64,000 bases of DNA from Thermophagus sp052400625 (lineage in GTDB: Bacteria; Bacteroidota; Bacteroidia; Bacteroidales; Marinilabiliaceae). The DNA lies in the NCBI GenBank assembly GCA_052400625.1, contig JBQTGH010000008.1; one strand, given 5' to 3'. Below the pieces are notes generated by a model, which was not told the DNA's origin, did not search any database, and was given only the letters and a program-made list of their open reading frames with translations. Positions 34,220 through 42,869 of this stretch are shown here, one piece after another (position 1 is the first letter of the stretch; each line of letters opens with the position of its first letter). The position numbers were made by a program, and so were the translations under genes.

Positions 34220-35227
34220 ATGAAAGCCATAGGATACAAACAGAATCTTCCCATAGAAGATGTAAAATCCCTGCAAGACATAGAAATAGAGACCCCCAAA
34301 GCTACGGGCAGGGATATTTTGGTGGAAATAAAAGCCATTTCGGTAAATCCGGTAGATTACAAAGTCCGAAGCGGCCGCCCCGTGGAAGGGGATGACTGGA
34401 AGGTCATCGGCTGGGATGCTGCCGGCATTGTTAAAGAAGTGGGCGAAAAGGTCACTCTTTTTAATGCAGGTGATGAAGTATGGTATGCGGGCGACTTAAC
34501 CCGTCAGGGAAGTTATGCCGAATACCAGTTGGTGGACGAACGTATTGTGGGCAAAAAACCCAAAAGTTTATCGTATGCCGAAGCGGCAGCACTGCCTTTA
34601 ACAACCCTTACGGCCTGGGAAATGCTGTTCGACCGATTACAGGTTGCCAACGACGATGCCAACAAATCGATATTAGTTATTGGTGCTGCCGGAGGGGTGG
34701 GATCCATCCTGGTACAATTGGCTAAAAAGCTTACCAAACTGACCATTATCGGAACCGCTTCCCGTCCCGAAACGACCGCATGGCTAAATGAATTAGGGGC
34801 CCATACCGTCATCAATCACAGAAACAAGCTGAGTGATGAATTTAAAAAGCACAATTTACCACAGCCCGAATATGTGGTGAGTTTAAATGGTACGGAACAA
34901 CACATCGATGAGATCATTAAATTGATTAAACCGCAAGGCAGGTTCGGCTTTATAGATGATCCATCATCCTTAAATGTCATGCCATTTAAAGTAAAAGCCG
35001 TTTCAACACACATCGAGCTAATGTTCACACGCTCCATGTTCCAGACAGAGGATATGATAGAACAACACTACATTTTAAACAAAGTCTCGGAATTAATTGA
35101 CAACGGAACCATCCGGACCACGCTGGGTGAAAATTTCGGTACCATCAATGCCGAAAATTTACGTAAAGCGCATGCTTTTATGGAGACCGGAAAAGCTAAA
35201 GGGAAAATTGTACTGGAAGGGTTTTAA
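34220..35227 (+). CDS. Medium-chain oxidoreductase, zinc-type alcohol dehydrogenase-like / quinone reductase
   Basis: A 335-residue MDR-superfamily NADPH-dependent oxidoreductase. The GroES-like N-terminal part has DILVEIKAISVNPVDYKVR and GWDAAGIVKEVGEKV; the Rossmann part has SILVIGAAGGVGSILVQLAKK (GxGxxG variant AAGGVG). Zinc ligands of true alcohol dehydrogenases are absent, placing it with the zinc-independent quinone-reductase branch. Typical substrates are quinones or alpha,beta-unsaturated carbonyls. It is followed after 3 nt by a Rossmann protein, a pair likely translated together. The dispersed element copy B lies just ahead and may contain its regulatory site. Confidence 0.92.
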   Translation: MKAIGYKQNLPIEDVKSLQDIEIETPKATGRDILVEIKAISVNPVDYKVRSGRPVEGDDWKVIGWDAAGIVKEVGEKVTLFNAGDEVWYAGDLTRQGSYAEYQLVDERIVGKKPKSLSYAEAAALPLTTLTAWEMLFDRLQVANDDANKSILVIGAAGGVGSILVQLAKKLTKLTIIGTASRPETTAWLNELGAHTVINHRNKLSDEFKKHNLPQPEYVVSLNGTEQHIDEIIKLIKPQGRFGFIDDPSSLNVMPFKVKAVSTHIELMFTRSMFQTEDMIEQHYILNKVSELIDNGTIRTTLGENFGTINAENLRKAHAFMETGKAKGKIVLEGF

Positions 35228-35230
35228 AAA

Positions 35231-35896
35231 ATGATAAAAGTAATTATAACGGGCTCAACAGGGATGGTGGGCCGGGGGGTCCTCCTCGAATGTCTGGAAT
35301 CCCCTCAGGTGGAACACGTCCTGGTAATCAACAGAAGTCATTTACCAATAAAACATCCCAAATTAACGGAAGTCATTCACGACAATTTCTTTGATTTTAG
35401 TGCCATCAATGACCATTTAAAAGGATACGACGCCTGCTTTCACTGCATGGGCGTTTCATCCGTCGGCATGAATGAGACGGAATACCATCGTTATACCTAT
35501 GACATTACCGAAGCCCTGGCCACAACACTTTTCCGGATGAATCCGAACATGGTATTCAATTATGTTTCGGGAAAAGGGACCGACCCTACCGAAAAAGGCA
35601 AAGTGATGTGGGCGCGTGTAAAAGGCAAAACGGAAAACCTCATCCTCAACATGGGATTTAAAGATGCCTATATGTTTCGTTTGCAATTGGTCATTCCGAA
35701 AAAAGGCGTCAAATCAAAAACAGCCTGGATAAATGCCTTTTATGCTGTTATGCGACCTTTTTTCCCGCTTTTGGAAAAAAATAAAAACAACACCACCAGT
35801 GTTAAGGTGGGACAGGCCATGATTAACAGTGTGCTAGTGGGTAGTTTTACTAAAATTTTAGATAATCATCTGGTCAATGAGCTGGCCAAAGGGTGA
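35231..35896 (+). CDS. NAD(P)-binding Rossmann protein (atypical SDR/epimerase-like)
   Basis: A 221-residue short protein with an N-terminal dinucleotide fold, VIITGSTGMVGRGVLLECLE (GxxGxxG), then HVLVINRS and DACFHCMGVSSVGMNETEY. It resembles the NAD-dependent epimerase/dehydratase-like or YbjT/HTATIP2-type atypical SDRs seen in Bacteroidota. The YxxxK catalytic pair of classical SDRs is not evident. It lies 3 nt behind the MDR gene and probably shares its transcript, suggesting a joint role in carbonyl or redox stress, which is inference from context. Confidence 0.85.
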   Translation: MIKVIITGSTGMVGRGVLLECLESPQVEHVLVINRSHLPIKHPKLTEVIHDNFFDFSAINDHLKGYDACFHCMGVSSVGMNETEYHRYTYDITEALATTLFRMNPNMVFNYVSGKGTDPTEKGKVMWARVKGKTENLILNMGFKDAYMFRLQLVIPKKGVKSKTAWINAFYAVMRPFFPLLEKNKNNTTSVKVGQAMINSVLVGSFTKILDNHLVNELAKG

Positions 35897-35942
35897 GATT
35901 AATAACTGCTGAAGTGATTTTAGAAGCGGCATCCGGCGAAAC

Positions 35943-36083
35943 CTACCTTAAGGTATTGGGCCGGTGCCGATGCGAAAGATACACCAAAGCATCGCCTTGC
36001 TTTATTCTTTTATCAGTGGTTGGCTCGGTTTCAAAAACCTGATAATAGACTTTGGGTGCACAGGAGGTGATTAAAAGAAGCAT
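35943..36083 (-). pseudogene. N-terminal remnant of a small lipoprotein
   Basis: A 46-codon minus-strand frame too short to be a mature gene reads MLLLITSCAPKVYYQVFETE then PTTDKRIKQGDALVYLSHR, ending at TAG (35943). The lipobox ITSC and the following APKVYYQVFET-type segment resemble the start of a common Bacteroidota lipoprotein family whose members continue for well over 100 residues. Frame is lost after ALVYL, so this looks like a truncated copy. The GC-rich array lies immediately upstream of it on the same strand. Confidence 0.45.
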
Positions 36084-36185
36084 CAATAAGTTACTCCGGC
36101 TGCCTGCTCTCCCATCCTGTCGCCTTTGCGGCCCCCGGGCAGTCTTCCCTCCTACTTCTGCGTAGTCCGGTCCTTATCGCCGCCG

Positions 36186-36445
36186 TCCCGGCGGGTGGTG
36201 GGAGCTCCTGCCAGGGGAAGACCCGTCCTGCCGATAAAACACCCCTCCTGGCGGGTGATAGGCCCTCCTGGCACGGTTTTGAGGGGCGCTGGCGGGGAAT
36301 GCCCCCTCCTGCCGGGGTAGGACCTCGTCCTGCCGGATAGATACCCCGTCCTGCCGGAGTTTCGCTGCTCCTGCCAAAGAGTTGTGGCGTCCTGCCGTAC
36401 CTGTACCCCCTCCTGCCGGTGTGGTGACCCGCGCTGGCGGGCAGG
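36186..36445. repeat. GC-rich noncoding array with 20/21-bp period, about 13 units
   Basis: A core (G/C)TCCTG(C/G)CGG recurs with the T of CCTG at 36209, 36229, 36249, 36269, 36290, 36310, 36331, 36352, 36372, 36393, 36414 and 36435, plus a CCCG variant at 36189. Intervals are 20 or 21 bp. The 10-12 bases between cores vary almost freely, often ending in CCC. The stretch is far richer in G+C than its surroundings. Mixed 20/21 spacing breaks any reading frame, so the long minus-strand open frames here (three frames at once) are a by-product of composition. Confidence 0.8.
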
Positions 36446-36835
36446 AAGCACCCGCAAAGCGCCTGCGACGCATACCAGGTCGGCAGGAGACCCCAACATG
36501 CCCCCTGCGACGGGCTTAAAGCGACAGAAACCTCCATAAACCCACCAGCACCACCTCACGCTCCATCCGGAACGCCCCAATGGGCCCCGGAAATCAGAAG
36601 GTTCTGATCGGAGCATGGCCTTTTTTTCATGATGAGGGATTCGACAGTTAGCCATGCTTTACCTGGCAAAACACCAATATTCCTCTCCCGGGCCCGTCTT
36701 AATTGTTGTACAGGCCATCAGACGATCCACATCCCGGACAGATCAACAACCAATCCCATAAAATTTATTTTGAAATCATTCCTCAAAACAGCTATCTTAG
36801 ATTGAACGAAATACTTAAACTAAAGCCCATCAGTT

Positions 36836-38566
36836 ATGTTTCGATCAATGATAACCGTGATATTATTATGGACACTAACCACCATTTGTGCCCAACAGCG
36901 TAAGGATGCCTTTGAAATCAACCAGCGTCTGGGACGCGGCATCAACATGGGAAATACTTTTGAAGCCCCTTCGGAGGATGCCTGGGGCAATCCCTGGCAA
37001 CCCGAATATTTTGAGATCATGGCCAATTTAGGGTTCGACCACGTGCGACTGCCGGTGCGGTGGGAACCCGAAGATCGGAGTTTGTCCGAGGCTCCCTATA
37101 CCATTTCGGCCGACTTTTTGGAAAAGATTAAGACAGTGGTCGACAAAGCATTGGACGAAGGTCTGATGATCATCCTTAACATGCACCACCACGAAGCTTT
37201 GTATGCCGATCCGGAAGGAGAAAAAGCACGTTTCCTTTCCCAGTGGTCTCAAATAGCCGACTATTTCAGAGATTATCCCCAAGATCTGCTGTTTGAGGTG
37301 TTGAACGAGCCGCATGGTGCGTTGACACCCCAACGATGGAACACCTTTTTTTCCGAAGCGCTGGAGGTGATCCGGACAACCAATCCCAACCGGGTGGTTC
37401 TGATGGGAACGGCCGAATATGGCGGTCTGCAAGGCTTACCCTACATACAACTGCCCGACGACGAAAACATCATCGTATCGGTTCATTATTACAACCCTTT
37501 TCCGTTTACTCACCAAGGGGCCGAATGGGTGGGCGACGATGCCGAAAATTGGTTGGGAACCCAATGGTATGACACGGAAGCAGAACGAGAAACCATAGAA
37601 AATGAATTTCAAGCCTTACTCAATTTTTCGGAAACCAATCATATTCCGGTACATATCGGCGAATTTGGTGCCTACAGTAAAGCCGACATGGACTCGCGCG
37701 CCCGCTGGACCACCTTTCTGGCCCGCTGGTTCGAGCAACAGGGTTTTAGCTGGGCCTATTGGGAATTTAGTGCCGGCTTTGGCATTTATGACCCCAACAC
37801 GCAAGAATTCTATCAGCCATTGGTGGATGCGTTACTGAATAATCCCATGCCCGACCCAACAGAAGTACACTATTCCGTCGTCTATGATTCCGATTTTTCA
37901 GAGGGGCTGGATGGATGGAATTTTTATCTTCAGGGGGGTGCCGCAGGGGATTTGTCTCACGACGATCAAAAAATAGTGGCCCGGGTGGAAACCTCCGGTA
38001 CCGAAGCATGGCATGCACAAATGGTCAAAAGCGGCATATCGCTGGAGCAAGGTGTGATGTACCGTCTCTCCATACTCGCCGGTGCAGGTTCATCCATCAA
38101 TATCCCGGTCTATATTGGAAAAGCGTCGACGCCCTGGAATTCGTACAGCGGAACATTTCAACTGAATTTGGACCATCATCCGGCCTGGCATTCTTTCTCA
38201 TTTATCATGACAGAACCTTCCGATGCCAACAGCCGGATCGTTTTTGATATAGGCCTTATCAACGAACAAATTGAACTGGAACAAGTGAAGCTGGAGAAGG
38301 TTTCTCTTGACCTTGCCGTGCCGGCACCCGGCGAGACCGGTATCAGCATGTATCCCAATCCTGTGCGGGATGTCCTCTATTTTGTGTCCGAAAATCCCGT
38401 CAACCGGGTGAAGATTATGGATCGCCATGGGCGCGTCCTGTTGCAAAAATCTTTCGCCGCCCCTAGCGGTGATATAAAGATGAATGCTTTCTCACCCGGC
38501 CTCTACTTCGCTATCATTTCTTTAGAAAACGGCCAGACAGCACTCCAAAAAATTATGGTCTTATAA
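36836..38566 (+). CDS. Secreted GH5 endoglucanase with CBM and T9SS sorting domain
   Basis: A 576-residue exported glycoside hydrolase. Residues 1-19 are a signal peptide (MFRSMITVILLWTLTTICAQ). The GH5 barrel (about 25-335) starts INQRLGRGINMGNTFEAP, carries FDHVRLPVRW, the acid/base Glu158 in LFEVLNEPHG and the nucleophile Glu276 in HIGEFGAY. A beta-sandwich carbohydrate-binding region follows at about 350-490 (DSDFSEGLDGWNFYLQGG). The last 75 residues are a type A T9SS sorting domain (ISMYPNPVRDVLYF ... GLYFAIIS). Expected to cut beta-1,4-glucans outside the cell, bound to the surface or released. Confidence 0.94.
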   Translation: MFRSMITVILLWTLTTICAQQRKDAFEINQRLGRGINMGNTFEAPSEDAWGNPWQPEYFEIMANLGFDHVRLPVRWEPEDRSLSEAPYTISADFLEKIKTVVDKALDEGLMIILNMHHHEALYADPEGEKARFLSQWSQIADYFRDYPQDLLFEVLNEPHGALTPQRWNTFFSEALEVIRTTNPNRVVLMGTAEYGGLQGLPYIQLPDDENIIVSVHYYNPFPFTHQGAEWVGDDAENWLGTQWYDTEAERETIENEFQALLNFSETNHIPVHIGEFGAYSKADMDSRARWTTFLARWFEQQGFSWAYWEFSAGFGIYDPNTQEFYQPLVDALLNNPMPDPTEVHYSVVYDSDFSEGLDGWNFYLQGGAAGDLSHDDQKIVARVETSGTEAWHAQMVKSGISLEQGVMYRLSILAGAGSSINIPVYIGKASTPWNSYSGTFQLNLDHHPAWHSFSFIMTEPSDANSRIVFDIGLINEQIELEQVKLEKVSLDLAVPAPGETGISMYPNPVRDVLYFVSENPVNRVKIMDRHGRVLLQKSFAAPSGDIKMNAFSPGLYFAIISLENGQTALQKIMVL

Positions 38567-38859
38567 TCGACCTTGATATTCAGCACTAAAATGGTTCAAG
38601 GGAACAACATCCCTTCTTCCCATTGTGATAATTCCAAAAATTTTAACATTTTTGATTTCTAAATTCACCAACCAATAGATTACAGTTACGGATTACAAAG
38701 AGTGCTTCCGAAGCCCTTAAAAGTATTTGGGCGGTTCAGTCGCCTGATTCGGAGAGCTTTGAAAAAAAATCCGTTGCTGAATTTTTTGGGCAACCAAGAG
38801 ATCTGCGCCATAATGCCGGCTCGCTGGTTGATTGAAAACTAACTACAATTATTTATACT

Positions 38860-40023
38860 ATGGCCCCATCATCCAGCACGCCACGACTGATCGTTGTTGA
38901 CGCCCTTCGGGGATTTGCTATTCTTTCCATCATGTTGTTGCACAACATCGAGCATTTTGACTTATATCATTTTCCCGACGATCTGCCGGAGTGGCTCAAG
39001 GCCATCGATTCCATAATCTGGGATACCTTATTTTTTCTTTTCGGCGGAAAATCGTATGCCATATTTGCGCTGTTGTTTGGGCTGACATTTTACATTCAGT
39101 ACAACAATCAACAGCAAAGAGGAAATGATTTCAGCGGTCGTTTTCTTTGGCGTTTGTTGCTGCTTCTCTGTTTCGGATTTCTCAATTCCATCTTTTTTGA
39201 GGGAGATATACTGGCCATATATGCCATCATTGGAGTCGTTCTGGTTCCGTTTCGGCGGCTCAGCAACAGATTGGTGTGGAGCGCAGCCATCGTATTGATG
39301 ATGCAACCACTGGAATGGATTCGTCTTTTCGGATATTTGATCAATCCGGACAATGTGGAAATCGCCTCTCGTGCCGACGGGTATTTTAGCTTGATAGGAG
39401 AACCGTTGTCGAACGGAACTTTTTTGGAGGCCATGCGAAGCAACCTCACGAATGGTCGGCTGGCCGTTTTCTTCTGGTCGTACGAAAATGGCCGATTCTT
39501 TCAGACGGCTGCATTGTTTCTCACAGGCTTTATGCTGGGGCGCACTCAGCGTTTTACGACTGCCTCTCACAACAAAACCTTTTGGCAAAGAGCCCTGACA
39601 ACCGCCATTGTGGCATTCATTCCGCTCTTCCTGCTGCACAAAGCTTTGCCACACATGGAATGGCATCCGTATGTCATCGCCCGAATACAAACAGCCGTAA
39701 CCTCCTGGTCGAATCTGGCCTTTATGACCATGCTGGGATCCACCTTTGTCCTCTTATTCGGACATACCGCCGCCCGGTCGTGGCTGAACAAATTATCCCC
39801 CATGGGAAGGATGAGTCTTTCCAACTATGTGTTGCAATCCATTCTGGGATCCTTTGTCTATTATGGTTTTGGATTGGGCCTTTATCAATACACCGGAGCG
39901 AGCTTCAGCCTTATCATAGGCCTGGGACTGGGCATCCTTCAAATTCTTTTCAGCACATGGTGGCTTAAACAACATAAGCGAGGGCCGTTAGAGCAGATAT
40001 GGCACCGATTGACGTGGATTTAA
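38860..40023 (+). CDS. DUF418-family membrane protein (YeiB-like)
   Basis: A 387-residue polytopic protein with about 9-10 hydrophobic segments. The N-terminus RLIVVDALRGFAILSIMLLHN is the conserved start of DUF418 and acyltransferase-3-like proteins, and KLSPMGRMSLSNYVLQSILGS near the C-terminus is the DUF418 signature. The function of the family is not established; roles in transport or acyl transfer at the membrane have been proposed from the fold. It has its own upstream space on the same strand as the endoglucanase and shows no clear operon partner. Confidence 0.9.
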   Translation: MAPSSSTPRLIVVDALRGFAILSIMLLHNIEHFDLYHFPDDLPEWLKAIDSIIWDTLFFLFGGKSYAIFALLFGLTFYIQYNNQQQRGNDFSGRFLWRLLLLLCFGFLNSIFFEGDILAIYAIIGVVLVPFRRLSNRLVWSAAIVLMMQPLEWIRLFGYLINPDNVEIASRADGYFSLIGEPLSNGTFLEAMRSNLTNGRLAVFFWSYENGRFFQTAALFLTGFMLGRTQRFTTASHNKTFWQRALTTAIVAFIPLFLLHKALPHMEWHPYVIARIQTAVTSWSNLAFMTMLGSTFVLLFGHTAARSWLNKLSPMGRMSLSNYVLQSILGSFVYYGFGLGLYQYTGASFSLIIGLGLGILQILFSTWWLKQHKRGPLEQIWHRLTWI

Positions 40024-40340
40024 GGTTCCGCCGTCAAATAAACAGGAATTTGTGGCCATTGGATATTCTTGTGCATCGGACTTTTGCACCCATTTAAGAA
40101 TGGGATTTCACCGGTTCTAAACAACCCTATTTATCCTCATTCCTTATTGATAAAATCTCAAAAAACTCTTTTCATTTTTGCAGAAAAAGCGTATTTTAGA
40201 GACATCTGACAGAACATACCCGGAACCCACTTTTTCACAACCCGCAATGTGATTTAATAACCTGAAAAAGGCGACTACTTCAAGGGATGGAAATATGCAC
40301 GGAGGTGTTGTATCAACCTACATTTCAATAAAAAAAATAT
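40024..40340. other. Intergenic region before the cytidylate-kinase-like gene
   Basis: About 320 bases without a supported gene, repeat or hairpin. Confidence 0.4.
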
Positions 40341-41048
40341 ATGGATAATCTGTTCTTAAAATATATGCGCGAACGCACCGGACGGAAAAAAAGCCCCAAG
40401 GGACCTACTTTCGAATCGCCCGGTCCGGTTATTACCATTTCACGGGAGTATGGCTGTCCGGGAAGAAGAATTGCCAAAAAACTGGCACAAACCCTCACAG
40501 AAAAAAATAAGGCGCAACGCAACTCTCGTGAATGGAGATGGATCAGCAAAGAAATTATTGAAGATTCGGCCCGAGAATTGAAATTATCCCCCTCCTTGAT
40601 GAAGGAACTGTCTGAATATAAAGAAAGAGGTTTTTTTGAAAATCTGGCGCTTTTCTTCTCCGACGAATACTACCCCAGTGATGTCAAGATAAAAAATACC
40701 ATAGCCAAATTTATCTATAACGCCGCCGTGGAAGGAAACGTCATCATTATTGGAAGGGCGGCCGAGGCCATCACCAAAAACTTCGTCAACTCACTGCACA
40801 TCAAACTAAAAGCACCACTTGACTGGCGTGCAAAAAGGGTTGCTGACATACAAGGAATGACCATGCAGGAAGCCCGCCGAGAAGCTTTTGAGATGGATCA
40901 ACGTCGCGACGCTTTCCGCAATTATTTTGAAAAGGAACGTCCCGACATCGAATATTTCGATATCTTTTTTAACTGTGCCACCCTTACCGATGAAGAGATT
41001 GTTGAAAGTATTGTCATCCTTGCCGAGTCCCGGGGCTTTGTCGTGTAG
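40341..41048 (+). CDS. Cytidylate kinase-like family protein
   Basis: A 235-residue P-loop kinase-like protein of the cytidylate kinase-2 type (Cytidylate_kin2). The nucleotide-binding loop is in GPVITISREYGCPGRRIAKK (about 32-51), where the usual GxGKS/T loop is replaced by GCPGRR, as in this family. Later blocks are GNVIIIGRAAEAITKN and RVADIQGMTMQEARREAFEMDQRR, the lid-like segment with arginines. A 30-residue basic N-terminal extension precedes the fold. The true substrate is unknown; a nucleotide or sugar kinase role is likely. Transcribed alone, convergent with the fructosamine-kinase-like gene. Confidence 0.85.
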   Translation: MDNLFLKYMRERTGRKKSPKGPTFESPGPVITISREYGCPGRRIAKKLAQTLTEKNKAQRNSREWRWISKEIIEDSARELKLSPSLMKELSEYKERGFFENLALFFSDEYYPSDVKIKNTIAKFIYNAAVEGNVIIIGRAAEAITKNFVNSLHIKLKAPLDWRAKRVADIQGMTMQEARREAFEMDQRRDAFRNYFEKERPDIEYFDIFFNCATLTDEEIVESIVILAESRGFVV

Positions 41049-41127
41049 AAAGGTTGATTTGACCATACCCGTTTTGCGCTCCCGGTTTACTTTGGATGCC
41101 GGCTTTTATTCAGCATCCATCATCTTC

Positions 41128-41982
41128 TCAACCAACCAGTTTCTGTAACAATCCGATGGTTTGACCATAGTATCCTGATCCAAAAAGATTCAGGTGATTC
41201 ATGACATGGTAAAGGAGATAGATCGGTTCTCTTATTGCTGCCCCTTCTTTTAACGGCCAGGTTTCTTGGTAGGCGCGATAAAAGGCGGAAGAAAAACCGC
41301 CAAATAGTTTTGTCATGGCCAGATCTGCCTCCCGATGGCCATAATAGACTGCCGGATCAATCAACACCGGCTCTCCATTCCTGTCGCACAGATAGTTTCC
41401 GCCCCAAAGGTCGCCATGCAACAGAGAGGGTGGTTCATCACTCCCAGCCATAATTTTTTCATAGTTCGTTTCAAGTGAAGCAAACAGCTTCTGCATGACC
41501 GAATCGGCATATCCGTTTCTTTCTGCCAGTCTGTACTGGTATAACAATCGTTTATTCCAGTAAAACAGGGGCCAGTTATGAGCTTCTTCACCGGCAGGAA
41601 TATTCTTCTGGGGCGTAGACCCTATAAAATTATCTTCAAAAAAGCCGAACGACGCACCACTATACTGATGCATCAATGCCAGCTTACGGCCAAAAACTTC
41701 AAAAAAATCTTTCTTTTTGGCCCCCTGCTCGATATGTTCCAGAATCAGGAAATCGTCTCCGGAACAGATGACTGCCGGAACCTTCAGGATGTTGGGTTTG
41801 GCCAGTTCGGTAAGGCCATTTGCCTCTTTTCGGAACATTCCGTCTGCAAACCCCTGCTTTAAGAAATAGCTTTTCCCGGATGCTGTGGTAACGATCCTGG
41901 AGTCGGCGATGCACCCTCCTGATGCACCGGTGGTTTGGGAAATTTTTTCTCCCAGCACCTGTTCCAATTGATGTATATCCAT
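41128..41982 (-). CDS. Fructosamine kinase family protein
   Basis: A 284-residue kinase of the fructosamine/ketosamine-3-kinase family (APH-like fold). Motifs: SYFLKQGFADGMFRKEANGL (ATP-binding Lys and nearby Glu), LHGDLWGGNYL (catalytic loop, Asp plus Asn) and VLIDPAVYYGHREADLAM (metal-binding Asp). Bacterial members phosphorylate ribulosamines or other ketosamines on glycated proteins or free amines for repair. Length is typical. It lies 85 nt beyond the LMW-PTP stop on the same strand, with a possible weak terminator between. In many bacteria the two genes are neighbours, consistent with a protein-repair pairing. Confidence 0.92.
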   Translation of the reverse strand: MDIHQLEQVLGEKISQTTGASGGCIADSRIVTTASGKSYFLKQGFADGMFRKEANGLTELAKPNILKVPAVICSGDDFLILEHIEQGAKKKDFFEVFGRKLALMHQYSGASFGFFEDNFIGSTPQKNIPAGEEAHNWPLFYWNKRLLYQYRLAERNGYADSVMQKLFASLETNYEKIMAGSDEPPSLLHGDLWGGNYLCDRNGEPVLIDPAVYYGHREADLAMTKLFGGFSSAFYRAYQETWPLKEGAAIREPIYLLYHVMNHLNLFGSGYYGQTIGLLQKLVG

Positions 41983-42023
41983 AGCTTTTCTCTTTCTTGA
42001 ATCATCATTCTATCGGACGTAAT

Positions 42024-42050
42024 AAAAAAGCCGGTTCAGGAAGCTGGCAA
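42024..42050 (-). terminator. Possible terminator after the LMW phosphatase gene
   Basis: On the minus strand GCCAGCTT faces AACCGGC across a 4-nt loop with an imperfect stem, followed by six T residues. It may be only partly effective. Confidence 0.4.
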
Positions 42051-42067
42051 AAGAATTATCATTTTGC

Positions 42068-42547
42068 TCAGGGATTACTCTTCAGAAAGTCAATTAATCC
42101 TTGACAGGCCTGTTCCAGCAGGTCGAGCACCAGTTCGAAGCCTTCATCACCACCATAATACGGATCCGGAACTTCATCTTTGTTACAGTCGTGACAAAAA
42201 TCGGTCATTTTAAAAATTCTGGAAATAGCGGATGACCCTTCGGCCAGCCGTTCCAGTTCGCGTATATTCTGGTCATCCATCCCAATAATCATATCGAAGT
42301 AGTCAAAATCCTTCATAGGATTCACCGGTCTGCTGATACTGGTAAGATGATACCCTCTTTTTATAGCGTGTTCCTGCATTCTTTTATCGGCCTGTTCCCC
42401 CGCATGAAAATCGCTCAAACCGGCAGAATCAATCTCCAATTGATCCGCGATACCGGCTTTTTGAGCCATTCCTTTCAGGACGGCTTCGGCACTGGGAGAA
42501 CGGCATATATTTCCTAAACACACAAATAATATTTTCTTTTTCTCCAT
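42068..42547 (-). CDS. Low-molecular-weight protein tyrosine phosphatase
   Basis: A 159-residue LMW-PTP. The P-loop CLGNICRSPSAEAVL (CX5R) comes directly after KKILFV, and the DPYYGGDEGF loop with the catalytic Asp lies near the C-terminus (EVPDPYYGG). I set the start at MEKKKILF (42547); MKT three codons earlier (42556) is possible. The long open frame back to 42709 has no homology, and a TATATTTG promoter element at 42572-42565 sits inside it, which rules out the longer form. Such enzymes dephosphorylate BY-kinases such as the Wzc-like protein of this window, or act on protein arginine/tyrosine phosphates. Confidence 0.93.
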   Translation of the reverse strand: MEKKKILFVCLGNICRSPSAEAVLKGMAQKAGIADQLEIDSAGLSDFHAGEQADKRMQEHAIKRGYHLTSISRPVNPMKDFDYFDMIIGMDDQNIRELERLAEGSSAISRIFKMTDFCHDCNKDEVPDPYYGGDEGFELVLDLLEQACQGLIDFLKSNP

Positions 42548-42564
42548 GGTTTTCATTTTGCTTG

Positions 42565-42572
42565 CAAATATA
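42565..42572 (-). promoter_or_regulatory. -7 element before the LMW phosphatase gene
   Basis: TATATTTG on the minus strand fits TAnnTTTG. Transcription would start around 42558, giving a leader of about 10 nt. No good -33 TTTG is found at the right distance. Confidence 0.45.
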
Positions 42573-42798
42573 CAAGTTTCCCCGTGCCATCCGAAAAAAC
42601 TCTTTAAGGATAGGATCGCCGCTCCCCTCCCAAGAACCATAAGGCGGTTACGAAATAAAGAGTGTAGCGGCCTTCCACAATTTGTGGATTTTTTTCCACA
42701 CCCACGCAACGGTAAATAATATCGACATTTTCACCCTCACGCACCATCGCACTGTATTCCAACCACCTACCCATCCCCCACCACATGGCATCCAGAAA

Positions 42799-42815
42799 TT
42801 GGCACGTTCTTTTCT
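42799..42815 (+). promoter_or_regulatory. Candidate sigma-54 promoter
   Basis: TTGGCACGTTCTTTTCT matches the -24 part of the sigma-54 consensus perfectly (TTGGCACG) and the -12 part TTGC at three of four positions (TTTC). The start site would be about 40 nt before the PepSY-like gene. A sigma-54 activator gene lies 0.5 kb downstream. The missing -12 G weakens the call. Confidence 0.35.
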
Positions 42816-42869
42816 TATATAAGAACCGAACGTTTGATTATAGTTTGTTTAACCTAAAATAATAATGTT

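Noticed and set aside
36091..36655. Long minus-strand open frames (99, 148 and 167 codons) with Arg/Gly/Pro-rich products over the GC-rich array
   Set aside because: Three frames are open at once because stop codons are rare in GC-rich DNA, and the 20/21-bp period shifts the frame from unit to unit, so no consistent peptide repeat is encoded.
42548..42709. N-terminal extension of the LMW phosphatase
   Set aside because: The extra 54 residues have no family counterpart, and a TATATTTG promoter element lies inside them.
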